Counted from the stretch's first letter, positions 8,460 to 17,073 are shown. The stretch is DNA of 64,000 nucleotides from an uncultured Bacilli bacterium (GCA_934095865.1 CAKOKU010000004.1:37736-101735); one strand, 5' to 3'. Notes: generated by a model from the sequence alone, not told the origin. Numbers and translations: made by a program.

Positions 8460-10223
8460 ATGTTTGGAAAAATAAAATACATTACTGAAGGAGAAGCACA
8501 TGTTGAGTCTCTTTTACAGCCTGGTCAAGATGTTGACTTGATGAATAATAATGTTGTCTTTGAAGCTGAAAATCAACGAATACTTGGTGAAATTGAAGAA
8601 GTAAATGATAATGTCATTAAAATAAGATTTTTAGGAGAATTCATTGGAGATAAATATATAAGTGGTGTTATCAGAAAACCAGTCATGTCATCAACTATAA
8701 GACAAATTAATAATGACGAATTAAAAAGTCTAATGGGAATTTATAGTGATAAAACATTTATCTTAGGCCAATCAGCTATCTATAAAGGCAATACTGTATA
8801 TGTAGATATAAATGATCTTTTATCTAATCACATGGCCATTTTTGGTAACTCTGGTTCCGGCAAATCATGTGGAGTAGCTAGAATGGTGCAAAATCTATTT
8901 TCAAATCCTAATTTTATTGCCTATAATGCTAATATTTTTATTTTTGACGCTTATGGTGAATATAAAACTGCTTTTAGTAAATTAAATGAACTAAACCCTA
9001 ATTATAGTTATAAATTTATTACAACTAATCCAACGGATGCTACCGACCAAAGATTAGCTATTCCAGTTCATTTATTGACATTAGATGATATGACTCTTTT
9101 GTTACAAGTTTCAAGTCATACCCAAATTCCTATAATAGAAAGAGCATTAAAATTAGCTAAAATCTTTGCGGATATTTCCGATGAAGCGGCAATGTATAAA
9201 AACCACTTAATTGCCAAAGCCTTACTAGCCATTTTATTTAGTAATGAAACAACAAAAGAAAAGAAAAATGAAATATTTCAAGTAATTCAAGTATGCCATA
9301 CTAATGAATTTAATTTTGATACAGATATTCCTGGTGTCGGTTATACTCGTAAATTCAGCGAATGTTTTGAAATCGATTCTCATGGTAATTTTGGCGAATC
9401 AGTTTTAATAAATGAATACATTTTAAAATTTATTAATGATGATCTTGAAGGTAAAATAATTACCAAACCAGTTTATTATACCTTAAAAGACTTTGCAAGT
9501 GCTCTAGAATTCACTTTAATTTCCGAAGGATTTTTACATAATGATGCCATCAGAGACGATGCTAGTATTTTAAAAGTAAGACTAAATTCTATTCTAAATA
9601 GTAGTGTTGGAACATACTTTAATTATCCTAACTATATTACACTAGAACAGTATATTGCATCCTTAGTAGCAACCGGTGAAAGAAGAAAAGCCCAGATTAT
9701 TAACATAAATCTAGAAGATATGGATGATACTTATGCAAAAGTAATAGTAAAGATATACGCTAGAATGTTCTTTGAATTTGCTAAAACTCGTACTCAAAGA
9801 GCCAGTATTCCATTCCATCTATTTTTAGAAGAAGCCCATAGATATGTTTCTAAAGATATGGATACTTTCTTATTAGGTTATAATATCTTTGAACGTATTG
9901 CCAAAGAAGGTCGTAAATATGGTGTCTTATTAAATATTATATCTCAGCGTCCAGTTGAAATAAGTGATACTGTTATATCTCAATGTAGTAACTTTTTAAT
10001 CTTTAAAATGACACACCCAAAAGATATTGAATATATCAGAACAATGCTTCCCAATATTAGTCAAGATGTTATTGAAAAGCAAAAAGTTTTACAACCAGGT
10101 AACTGTGTAGGGTTCGGTGGGGCCTTTAAATTACCAATGATTATAAAACTAGAAATGCCAAATCCAATGCCATATTCAACAAACTGCGATGTAAATCAAA
10201 GATGGCGTATTCATACAAATTAA
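8460..10223 (+). CDS. HerA/DUF87-family DNA-translocating ATPase
   Basis: The protein has 587 residues. An N-terminal HAS-barrel-like region is followed by Walker A (FGNSGSGKSCG, near residue 130), FIFDAYGEY, and Walker B in HLFLEEAHRYV near residue 455. Then come an arginine-finger region (RIAKEGRKYG) and a sensor motif (ISQRP). HerA-type hexamers pump DNA; in archaea they work with NurA, and in bacteria they often pair with a nuclease or Sir2 effector in phage defence. No NurA, nuclease or Sir2 gene lies beside it. It has its own promoter and is followed by the 6S RNA, so I regard it as a stand-alone translocase of unknown purpose. Confidence 0.88.
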   Translation: MFGKIKYITEGEAHVESLLQPGQDVDLMNNNVVFEAENQRILGEIEEVNDNVIKIRFLGEFIGDKYISGVIRKPVMSSTIRQINNDELKSLMGIYSDKTFILGQSAIYKGNTVYVDINDLLSNHMAIFGNSGSGKSCGVARMVQNLFSNPNFIAYNANIFIFDAYGEYKTAFSKLNELNPNYSYKFITTNPTDATDQRLAIPVHLLTLDDMTLLLQVSSHTQIPIIERALKLAKIFADISDEAAMYKNHLIAKALLAILFSNETTKEKKNEIFQVIQVCHTNEFNFDTDIPGVGYTRKFSECFEIDSHGNFGESVLINEYILKFINDDLEGKIITKPVYYTLKDFASALEFTLISEGFLHNDAIRDDASILKVRLNSILNSSVGTYFNYPNYITLEQYIASLVATGERRKAQIININLEDMDDTYAKVIVKIYARMFFEFAKTRTQRASIPFHLFLEEAHRYVSKDMDTFLLGYNIFERIAKEGRKYGVLLNIISQRPVEISDTVISQCSNFLIFKMTHPKDIEYIRTMLPNISQDVIEKQKVLQPGNCVGFGGAFKLPMIIKLEMPNPMPYSTNCDVNQRWRIHTN

Positions 10224-10317
10224 TAAAAAAATTATTAATATCATTAAAATTGTTGCTTAAAAGTTTAATACTATTTTAAACAAAATTAAAGTAAAATTAT
10301 TGCTTATATCAAAGTAA

Positions 10318-10323
10318 TATGAT
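10318..10323 (+). promoter_or_regulatory. Possible -10 box of the 6S RNA
   Basis: TATGAT lies about 12 bases before the first paired base of the RNA. No good -35 is seen at 17 bases, so this is tentative. Confidence 0.35.
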
Positions 10324-10332
10324 AAACTTAAA

Positions 10333-10508
10333 TTACCAAAGGGAAATTAATCTATTTACATAAAACCGAGTAAGTGATTATAAGGGAATCTAATTAAATT
10401 GTGGTGTAGAAAGTCTAGGCTACGGCTCTAGAAATCCTAAAGCAGTTTATGTGATGCCCACCTGCGTGGAGCGGGTTTTTATCACAGTAGATTAATCCTT
10501 TGGTTTTT
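10333..10508 (+). ncRNA. ssrS: Probable 6S RNA
   Basis: About 175 non-coding bases fold on themselves. The ends pair as CCAAAGG (10336-10342) with CCTTTGG (10497-10503), extended by ATTAATCTA with TAGATTAAT. Inside, ACATAAA pairs with TTTATGT around an arm of about 95 bases, and GTGAT pairs with ATCAC around a hairpin CCAC-CTGC-GTGG. A long rod with an internal bubble and a 3' bubble hairpin, closed by a strong terminal stem and followed by TTTTT, fits 6S RNA. This RNA mimics an open promoter and sequesters sigma-A RNA polymerase. The location between the hisS region and tcdA-rarA matches where Bacilli keep 6S RNA. I could not run a covariance model. Confidence 0.62.
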
Positions 10509-10532
10509 AATTGTAAAAAATAAGGTGATATC

Positions 10533-11213
10533 ATGGAACAATATAGTAGAATATTAAAATTAATAGATAATAACACATTAAGTTGTATTCAAGAAAAAAG
10601 TGTTGTCATTGTTGGTATTGGTGGAGTTGGTGGCTATGCCTTAGAAATGTTATGTCGTTTCGGCCTTAAAAAAATAACCATTATTGATGCCGATGTTGTT
10701 GATATTTCTAATCTTAATAGACAAGTAATCGCCTTGCATAGTAATATTGGTGTGTCCAAAGTAGAAATAGCTAAAAAGAGAATTTTAGATATTAATCCAT
10801 CATGTCAAGTTACTGATATTTGTGTATTTTTAAATGCCAATAATATAAATGATTACATACCTAAAAATGTTGATTATATTATAGATTGCTGCGACACAGT
10901 TACTACTAAAATGGAATTAATTAAATATGCTAAAAAGAATAATATTCCAGTAATTTCTTCTATGGGTACCGGTAATAGATTAGACGCTACTAAACTTATG
11001 ATAACTGATATATACAAAACGAAAAACGACCCATTAGCTAAAGTAATGCGTAAATTATGTAAAGAAAATAATATAAAACATTTAGATGTTTTAGTAAGTA
11101 GTGAATTACCAATAAAAACTCATGATCATACACCTGGTTCAACACCATTCGTTCCAAGTACCGCTGGTATTTATATAGCAAATTACATTGTTAGAAAATG
11201 GCTCCAAAATTAA
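10533..11213 (+). CDS. tcdA: tRNA threonylcarbamoyladenosine dehydratase (ThiF/MoeB/HesA family)
   Basis: The protein has 226 residues and an N-terminal nucleotide-binding fold, VVIVGIGGVGGYALEML, then DADVVDISNLNRQ and a C-terminal GSTPFVPSTAGIYIANYIV. These are the signatures of TcdA (CsdL/YrvM), an E1-like enzyme that adenylates and cyclises t6A37 of tRNA to ct6A. It is shorter than E. coli TcdA at the C-terminus, as in B. subtilis YrvM. Ribosome site AAGGTGAT lies 6 bases before the ATG. The 6S RNA lies immediately upstream and rarA is convergent downstream, matching the yrvM-yrvN order of Bacilli. Confidence 0.9.
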   Translation: MEQYSRILKLIDNNTLSCIQEKSVVIVGIGGVGGYALEMLCRFGLKKITIIDADVVDISNLNRQVIALHSNIGVSKVEIAKKRILDINPSCQVTDICVFLNANNINDYIPKNVDYIIDCCDTVTTKMELIKYAKKNNIPVISSMGTGNRLDATKLMITDIYKTKNDPLAKVMRKLCKENNIKHLDVLVSSELPIKTHDHTPGSTPFVPSTAGIYIANYIVRKWLQN

Positions 11214-11245
11214 ACCTCTCTTAATAGACAAGAGAGGTCGTTTTT
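11214..11245 (+). terminator. Terminator of tcdA
   Basis: A perfect 9-bp stem, ACCTCTCTT (11214-11222) / AAGAGAGGT (11230-11238), is followed by CGTTTTTA. It lies between convergent tcdA and rarA. Confidence 0.85.
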
Positions 11246-12434
11246 ATTTCTTCATTTCTTGATTGCCAAAATTTAAAGAATCTTCATACTTACTATGTTT
11301 AGCATAATAATAGTGTTTATTTTTAACATTATCAGGTAAATATTGCTGTTTAACCCAATATTTAGGATAATCATGAGGATATTTATAATTTGGAGAACTA
11401 GTTTTAATATGTTCAGGAACTTCGCCTGTATTGCCCATTCTAATATCATTTAAAGCATTATCAATTGCATTTTCACTAGAATTACTTTTAGGTGACAGAG
11501 CCATTTCTAAGACTACTTGGGCTAAGGGAATCCGAGCTTCTGGTAAGCCTAAAAGTTCTGCAGCTGAAATCGCTGCCATAACCTTAGGGCCAATCGAAGG
11601 ATTGGCTAAGCCAATATCTTCATAAGCAATTACACTCATACGTCTATAAATAATATCTAGATCTTCTGCCTCAATTAAACGGCCCAAGTAATAGATAGCC
11701 GCATCGGCATCACTACCACGAATCGATTTTTGGAATGCTGAAATAATATCATAATGGCCATCATCATTCTTATCAAAAAAAATAGCCGGTTTAGAACTAA
11801 TATTTTTAATTGTATCTAACGTTATATTTTTATCTAATACACACATCGAAGCAACATCTAAAGTATTAATTGCCGTTCTAACGTCGCCACTGCTTAATTT
11901 AGCAATCGCAAATAAAGTTTCGTCATCAACCGTAAAGTTTTCTTTAATAGCTACCTTTCTTAAGCATTCAACAACATCGTCTAGCACTAATGGTTTAAGC
12001 TCAAAAATTTGGCATCTACTCCTAATAGCTGGATTAATTTTATGGTAAGGATTACTAGTTGTTAAGCCAATTAATATTATAATTCCCGTTTCAATATATG
12101 GTAATAAAATATCTTGTTTATCTTTATTCATGCGATGAATTTCATCAATAACCAAAATTAAATCTCCATACATCTTCGCTTCTTCAATGGCTATAATAAA
12201 GTCTTCTTTCTTCGATGATGTAGCATTTAAAAACTTATATTTTTTATCATAAGAATTAACTAGAGCCCAAGCTATTGAGGTTTTGCCAATACCAGGTTTA
12301 CCATATAAAATCATTGAAAAAAGCTTCTTGTTTTGAACCATATTTGAAAGAATCTTATTGGGACCAATCAAATGCTTTTGGCCAACAACATCATCTAAGC
12401 TAGTAGGCCGATATTTATTAGCTAATAATTCCAT
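11244..12434 (-). CDS. rarA: Replication-associated recombination protein A (AAA+ ATPase)
   Basis: RarA/MgsA acts at stalled replication forks together with SSB. The chain has Walker A (LYGKPGIGKTS, where relatives have GPPGTGKT), Walker B (LVIDEIHRMN), the SRCQIFELKPL sensor region and the C-terminal MgsA tetramerisation domain ending near YPHDYPKYWVKQQYLP. A GGGAG ribosome site fits the ATG at 12434 (396 residues) better than an in-frame ATG six bases upstream. A TGT-TATAAT extended -10 lies at 12462-12470. It is convergent with tcdA. Confidence 0.94.
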   Translation of the reverse strand: MELLANKYRPTSLDDVVGQKHLIGPNKILSNMVQNKKLFSMILYGKPGIGKTSIAWALVNSYDKKYKFLNATSSKKEDFIIAIEEAKMYGDLILVIDEIHRMNKDKQDILLPYIETGIIILIGLTTSNPYHKINPAIRSRCQIFELKPLVLDDVVECLRKVAIKENFTVDDETLFAIAKLSSGDVRTAINTLDVASMCVLDKNITLDTIKNISSKPAIFFDKNDDGHYDIISAFQKSIRGSDADAAIYYLGRLIEAEDLDIIYRRMSVIAYEDIGLANPSIGPKVMAAISAAELLGLPEARIPLAQVVLEMALSPKSNSSENAIDNALNDIRMGNTGEVPEHIKTSSPNYKYPHDYPKYWVKQQYLPDNVKNKHYYYAKHSKYEDSLNFGNQEMKK

Positions 12435-12461
12435 ACTCATCTCCCTAAACTTTCTTTAGAT

Positions 12462-12470
12462 ATTATAACA
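12462..12470 (-). promoter_or_regulatory. Extended -10 promoter of rarA
   Basis: On the minus strand TGT-TATAAT lies 28 bases before the rarA start. The -35 region is poor (TTATTA), as is common with extended -10 promoters. Confidence 0.6.
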
Positions 12471-12557
12471 TAATGCTTGTTATTTAATAAATTTAATTTT
12501 ATAATCAACTTAGAATAAACGAAAAAATATTAATTTTAAGAAAGGAAATTTAACTAA

Positions 12558-13448
12558 ATGGCCGATTTTTTACAAGATAAATACATAAATGTTTACCTAG
12601 ATTATTTAAAATATGAAAAAAAATTATCAGAAAATACTATAATGTCTTATTCTAATGATTTAAAGCATTTTTTTATAAAAAACATTAATTATTTAAATTT
12701 AAAGGAAAAAGATCTAAGTAATTATATCAGAAGTTTAAACAACTTAGATAGGCGTAGCTTAGCTCATCATCTAACTGTTTTAAACTCTTTTTATTCTTTT
12801 TTACTATCCGAAGAAATAATCAGTTATAATCCCTGTGCTAACTTAAAAATGCCGAAAATAACCCCTAAATTGCCAGATTATTTAACCAGAGAAGAAATAA
12901 ATAAACTATTAGATATAAAATTAGAAAAGCCTAATGATTACCGTAATAAAGCCATGTTAGAACTAGCCTTTGCCAGTGGTCTGCGTGTTAGTGAATTAAC
13001 TAATTTAAAAATAAGTGATATTAATTTTGACGATTGTTATGTAAGAGTACTAGGGAAGGGGAGTAAAGAAAGAATTGTTCCTATCATTGATACGGCTCTA
13101 AATTATGTAAAACTATATATTGATTTATACCGAAATTCTTTATTAAAACAACATGACAGTGAATATATTTTTATCTCTAGTTATGGTACAAAAATCACTC
13201 GTCAAGCATTCTTTAAATTTATTAAAGAAGAATGTAGTAGAAAAAATATTAAAAAGGAAATCTCACCTCATACCCTTCGTCATTCTTTTGCTTCAACCCT
13301 TTTAAAAGGTGGCGCTAATATCAGGGTAATTCAAGAACTTCTAGGTCATGAAGATTTAAAGACCACTCAAATATATACGCATTTAATAGATGAAAAATTA
13401 AAAAAAGACTACGAAGAATTTCACCCTCGTAGTCATAAAGTGAGCTAA
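12558..13448 (+). CDS. xerD: Tyrosine recombinase XerD/XerC
   Basis: This is a 296-residue protein of Xer length. An N-terminal SAM-like core-binding domain (LDYLKYEKKLSENTIMSYSNDL) precedes the catalytic domain. Catalytic residues are visible: Arg in GLRVSELTNLK, Lys in GKGSKERIVP, the HTLRHSFAS box, His in LLGHEDLKTTQIYTH, and the Tyr of QIYTH as nucleophile. Xer recombinases resolve chromosome dimers at dif. In B. subtilis xerD lies beside spoIIM, which here is 3.6 kb away. I cannot separate XerD from XerC from one sequence. The last codons also encode, on the other strand, the terminator of the small gene downstream. Confidence 0.9.
   Translation: MADFLQDKYINVYLDYLKYEKKLSENTIMSYSNDLKHFFIKNINYLNLKEKDLSNYIRSLNNLDRRSLAHHLTVLNSFYSFLLSEEIISYNPCANLKMPKITPKLPDYLTREEINKLLDIKLEKPNDYRNKAMLELAFASGLRVSELTNLKISDINFDDCYVRVLGKGSKERIVPIIDTALNYVKLYIDLYRNSLLKQHDSEYIFISSYGTKITRQAFFKFIKEECSRKNIKKEISPHTLRHSFASTLLKGGANIRVIQELLGHEDLKTTQIYTHLIDEKLKKDYEEFHPRSHKVS
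13400..13434 (-). terminator. Terminator of the 44-codon gene, embedded in the end of xerD
   Basis: On the minus strand GACTACGA pairs with TCGTAGTC (8 bp, 12-base loop) and is followed by seven T residues. It sits 20 bases past the stop of the small minus-strand gene and inside xerD coding sequence. Confidence 0.75.
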
Positions 13449-13453
13449 CAATA

Positions 13454-13588
13454 TTATTCTTCGTTAGCACGGGCATGACATTTGCTATTATTTTTAGCAC
13501 TGTTATGACATTTTGCATTATTTCTTGCGTTATTACGTGCTGATGACGTATTTTTTGCATTATTTCTTGCATTGTTCTTTGAATTCAT
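13454..13588 (-). CDS. Small Asn/Ala/Lys-rich basic protein (44 residues)
   Basis: An ATG with an ideal AGGAGG ribosome site opens a 44-codon frame ending in TAA, and a good terminator follows. The product is low-complexity, built from ARNNAK/ARNNAR-type repeats, with two KCH motifs (AKCHNSAKNNSKCHARANEE at the end), very basic and with no hydrophobic core. Repetitive codons are used consistently in this frame. I know of no named family. Similar short Asn-rich peptides occur unannotated in Firmicutes, and small basic spore proteins are one possibility given the sporulation genes nearby. Function unknown. Confidence 0.72.
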   Translation of the reverse strand: MNSKNNARNNAKNTSSARNNARNNAKCHNSAKNNSKCHARANEE

Positions 13589-13698
13589 AATTACCTCCTA
13601 ATAATATTGTTGACAGAAAAAATATTTTCATACCCAATTTAATTGCCAATTTCTGGTTTTAACTGAAATTTATTATCATATTATTTATTGTGATATTT

Positions 13699-14421
13699 AT
13701 GAATGATTTAAACGCCTTATTACTAGCTTTCATTGCGGGTTTTGCTACTAATATTGGAATTTTATTTACCTACCTAGGTCACAAAAAAGTAGGGGAGATA
13801 ATTGTGGTATCCCTTTCTTTTGCTTTTGGTGTAATGACACTTATTAGTATTAAGGAACTAATTCCCCAGCCTTTAAATTATATTTTCCATACCTTAAATT
13901 TTGGAGCTGGAATAATTATTTTGTTTCTTTGTCCATTACTAGCTTTTATAATTGTTAAACTATCAAAAGCCAAAATAAAAGAGGGAAGTAGTTTATATAA
14001 AGTAGGAGTATTAAATATGTTGTCATTATTAATTCATAACATCCCTGAAGGTATAGTTGTTTTTACTTCCAGCATTGCCAGTCCTACTTTAGGGTTAAAG
14101 ATAGCATTATCTATAATGGCTCATAATTTACCAGAAGGAATTTGTATAGCAGTACCAATATATTATAGTACTAATAATAGAAAAAAAGCATTATTATACA
14201 CATTTATATCTGGAATTGCTGAACCAATTGGAGCTTTATTAACGTATTTATTTTTAAAACCATTTATTAGTTTGATATTCTTAAGTATTATTTTATATTT
14301 TGTCGGTTGTTTAATGTTAATAATTGCTATTACGGAAATTCTTCCAGAAATCTTGTCATATCATAAAAAAATATGCTTTTGTTTAGGCATATTATGTTCA
14401 TTATTGATTTTATTAATATAA
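13699..14421 (+). CDS. zupT: ZIP-family divalent metal transporter
   Basis: The 240-residue membrane protein has about eight hydrophobic helices. Helices IV and V carry the paired ZIP metal-binding motifs HNIPEG and HNLPEG, which bind zinc or other divalent ions. The ZupT-like arrangement suggests import of Zn, Fe or Mn. The ATG at 13699 is preferred over a GTG nine bases upstream. No strong ribosome site is visible. The gene stands alone between the small Asn-rich gene and a long AT-rich gap. Confidence 0.85.
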   Translation: MNDLNALLLAFIAGFATNIGILFTYLGHKKVGEIIVVSLSFAFGVMTLISIKELIPQPLNYIFHTLNFGAGIIILFLCPLLAFIIVKLSKAKIKEGSSLYKVGVLNMLSLLIHNIPEGIVVFTSSIASPTLGLKIALSIMAHNLPEGICIAVPIYYSTNNRKKALLYTFISGIAEPIGALLTYLFLKPFISLIFLSIILYFVGCLMLIIAITEILPEILSYHKKICFCLGILCSLLILLI

Positions 14422-15005
14422 TCTTGTAATAATATAATATTGATATAAAGTAAGCAATTAAATATATAATTTATCATAGCCTAAATATAGCTAAAATAAA
14501 ATGTTAACATAATATATATTATGCGAAGTGAGATTTATCTAATCTTAGTCTTAAAATATTATTATATCTATCTAAATAATAACTTTTATATTCAATAATA
14601 TTTATATTATCTTTATTATTAATCATATAGAAAGCTTAATTTTATGAAAAACAATCATTAATCATATATTTTATATAAGTTAAAATTAATTATTCGTTTA
14701 CTCATTTATTTTTCATTTAATTGTATAATTATATCCATTTGTTAATTAATTTAGATGAATCGAGATGAATAATTATCCATCTCAAAACATTTCGATGTAC
14801 GAAAATTTAAGTCTTTTTTAGTATTTTATCACATAGAAAAACCAACATTAAAAAATAGATAATCAATGAAAAATTAAAACATTTAAATATATCATTTCGT
14901 GCTTCCCCTTCTCCATCAAATGACAAATAAATAGGGGACTTGCATTTCAAAAATATATAAAAGAACATCATATTTTATTTTCTATTCAAAAATTGAAATT
15001 AATAT
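14422..15005. other. Gene-poor AT-rich gap with operator-like repeats
   Basis: I find no protein gene here on either strand. Three things stand out. AGATGAAT occurs twice at a 10-base step (14753-14760, 14763-14770), followed by an inverted copy, together forming a near-palindrome at 14762-14783. A short stem TTTCG/CGAAA at about 14791-14805 is followed by a T run. A locally C/G-rich patch (CTTCCCC ... GGGGAC, 14902-14939) lies in otherwise nearly pure A/T. Confidence 0.6.
14753..14783. repeat. AGATGAAT direct and inverted repeats (possible operator)
   Basis: Two direct AGATGAAT copies lie one helical turn apart. The second forms a 22-bp near-palindrome, GAGATG..CATCTC, with one mismatched pair. 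The regulator that would bind is unknown; the HTH gene 220 bases away is the nearest candidate. Confidence 0.5.
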
Positions 15006-15776
15006 TTAATTTTTTCTAGCTAAAATTTCTAATATTTTTTCAATAACTTCATTACCATTAGAGTTATCCATTTTTGAATAATTTAATTCTTTTAAAGCTT
15101 GGATTTTAACAGCACTTAATTCCTGAGTACGGGATATTTTTTCTTCTTTTTTAGCTTCAATTTCAGCCAACCAACGACGATGTGCCAGCTGTAACTTGCT
15201 TCGCGATGAGCCACCATTATTATATAATCCTAAAGCCGTATATAATATTCCTTCCAAAATAAACTGTTTATCTTCCTGTAATTTATATTCTTCAGGATCT
15301 GTATAGCCACCAGTTTTACTCATATAACCAAAAATATATCTAATTTCAGGAATGCTATCCATCATTAATAGTGTATGATAAAGATAAGTTAACGTATAAA
15401 AATTTTCTTTTTTATTATTATCTTCACTCAAACGATCTTTTAATAAAGATGTAATATTGCTTAAAAGTTTCTGACTATCTGAATTTAAACCTTTCATATC
15501 AATAAAGCTATCACTTTCATCATGACCTTTAGTACCTTTATTGAGTCTTGATTCAACGCTCATTAAATAATCAGTAGTTATCTTTATATTTTCAATTTCT
15601 GTACCATCACTAATATCTAAGAGTTTATATAACATAATTTTCTTTTCTTTAGGCCATTTATTTATATCATCTAATTCTAAATAGTTGTAAACCATCTGTC
15701 TAGATACGCCAAGGTATTTTGCCAACCTTACTTTTGAAATCCCTAATTCTTGAAAAAGATCATTTAGCTTTTGCAT
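15006..15776 (-). CDS. XRE-like helix-turn-helix protein
   Basis: The protein has 256 residues. The first 35 form a Cro/CI-type helix-turn-helix (GISKVRLAKYLGVSRQMVYN). The remainder is helical and charged, with a Tyr-rich middle (YTLTYLYHTLLMM, IRYIFGYMSKTGGYTDPEEY) and a Lys/Glu-rich C-terminal helix. I recognise no effector domain. It has a textbook sigma-A promoter of its own, stands alone, and borders the long gap with AGATGAAT repeats. Probably a DNA-binding regulator, target unknown. Confidence 0.8.
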   Translation of the reverse strand: MQKLNDLFQELGISKVRLAKYLGVSRQMVYNYLELDDINKWPKEKKIMLYKLLDISDGTEIENIKITTDYLMSVESRLNKGTKGHDESDSFIDMKGLNSDSQKLLSNITSLLKDRLSEDNNKKENFYTLTYLYHTLLMMDSIPEIRYIFGYMSKTGGYTDPEEYKLQEDKQFILEGILYTALGLYNNGGSSRSKLQLAHRRWLAEIEAKKEEKISRTQELSAVKIQALKELNYSKMDNSNGNEVIEKILEILARKN

Positions 15777-15808
15777 CTACTCCACTACCTTTCAGCCTTT
15801 ACATAATA

Positions 15809-15836
15809 ATTATATCATTTGTAGTTTACATGTCAA
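15809..15836 (-). promoter_or_regulatory. Sigma-A promoter of the HTH gene
   Basis: On the minus strand TTGACA (15831-15836), a 16-base spacer and TATAAT (15809-15814). Both hexamers are perfect. Confidence 0.85.
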
Positions 15837-15868
15837 TTAAAAAAGCAACTTTACAGTTACTTTGTTGC
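15837..15868 (-). terminator. Terminator of mnmA
   Basis: On the minus strand GCAAC (15864-15868) pairs with GTTGC (15845-15849), followed by six T. It abuts the promoter of the HTH gene. Confidence 0.7.
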
Positions 15869-15880
15869 GTGATTTCAAAT

Positions 15881-16987
15881 TTATAAATACCACAATTTAT
15901 TATCTTCTTTATATATTTCTTTAATAATTCCAGAACCAATACATTCTTCACCGAGATACATAACACATGCTTGTCCGGGAGTAACTGCCTTCACTCCTTC
16001 CGGATATTTAACTAACATTTCTCCTGAATCTAAGTATTCTAATTCAACAGCAAAATCTTCGCCGCGGTATCTAAATTTAGCCGTAGCTTTCGTTGGTAAT
16101 TCGTCAATTAAAAGATTAACATCTTCTATCAAACAAGACGTACTTATTAGATATTTACTATCATCACCAAAGGCTACATACAATATATTTTTTTCAACAT
16201 CTTTGCCACACACATAATGGCGTTGTAAATTACCAGATATTCCAACATTACGTCTCTGACCAATTGTATAATTCATTAATCCTGTATGGCGGCCAATTAC
16301 TTTCTTCGTTTCAACATCAACAATATCACCAGGATTAGGTTTTAAGTAATTATGAATAAACTTTTGATAATTTCGTTCGCCAATAAAGCAAATACCTGTC
16401 GAATCTTTTTTATTAGCGGTCTCAAGGTTTAATTCAGCGGCTATTTTTCTTACTTCCGGTTTTTCTAAACCACCTACTGGGAACAATACATTTTCTAAGG
16501 CTTTTCTATTAACCTGTGCTAAAAAATAGGTTTGATCTTTATTCTTATCAATTCCTCTTAAAAGATGACCATTAACCATTCTAGCATAATGACCTGTTGC
16601 AATATAGTCAGCTCCTAGCTTTTTAGCTTCCTTAATGAATAAATCAAATTTTATGTATTTATTACACATTAAATCAGGATTGGGAGTTCTCCCCTTCTCT
16701 AACTCTGTCAAAAAATACTTAAAAACGTTATCCCAATATTCTTTAATAAAATCGACTCTATGAAGAGGAATATCTAATTGTTCGCAGACCTTTTTGGCAT
16801 CATTATAATCTTGCTCTTGAGGACAAATGTTTTCGCCAAAAGTTGGATTTCCCTCAATATCATTGTTTAAAGCCGCATCCCAATTGCGCATAAAAAGGCC
16901 TATAACATTATAACCTTGTTGTTTTAAAAGATAAGCAGAAACTGAAGAATCAACTCCCCCACTCATGCCAACTACAACTGTTTTCAT
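15881..16987 (-). CDS. mnmA: tRNA-specific 2-thiouridylase
   Basis: MnmA puts sulphur on U34 of tRNA for Lys, Glu and Gln. The N-terminal PP-loop is intact (VVGMSGGVDSSVSA), and both catalytic cysteines are present (NPDLMCNKYIKFDLF and KDSTGICFIGER), followed by the C-terminal beta-barrel. Starting at the ATG at 16987, which follows an AAGTGAT ribosome site, gives 368 residues, the normal length. In-frame upstream codons add an unlikely N-terminal extension. A terminator follows the stop. Confidence 0.95.
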   Translation of the reverse strand: MKTVVVGMSGGVDSSVSAYLLKQQGYNVIGLFMRNWDAALNNDIEGNPTFGENICPQEQDYNDAKKVCEQLDIPLHRVDFIKEYWDNVFKYFLTELEKGRTPNPDLMCNKYIKFDLFIKEAKKLGADYIATGHYARMVNGHLLRGIDKNKDQTYFLAQVNRKALENVLFPVGGLEKPEVRKIAAELNLETANKKDSTGICFIGERNYQKFIHNYLKPNPGDIVDVETKKVIGRHTGLMNYTIGQRRNVGISGNLQRHYVCGKDVEKNILYVAFGDDSKYLISTSCLIEDVNLLIDELPTKATAKFRYRGEDFAVELEYLDSGEMLVKYPEGVKAVTPGQACVMYLGEECIGSGIIKEIYKEDNKLWYL

Positions 16988-17073
16988 AAAGTACATCACT
17001 TCCACAAAATATTTTATCAAATTAAGTCTTTAAAGTCTATTAAAATACATTTTTAAATAGCCAATTATCCATT

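Noticed and set aside
8460..10223. HerA-based phage-defence system
   Set aside because: No nuclease, NurA, DUF4297 or Sir2 partner gene is adjacent, so a defence label is not supported.
13321..13572. 83-codon minus-strand frame overlapping the end of xerD
   Set aside because: It is out of frame with the better-supported 44-codon gene, overlaps xerD coding sequence and has no ribosome site.
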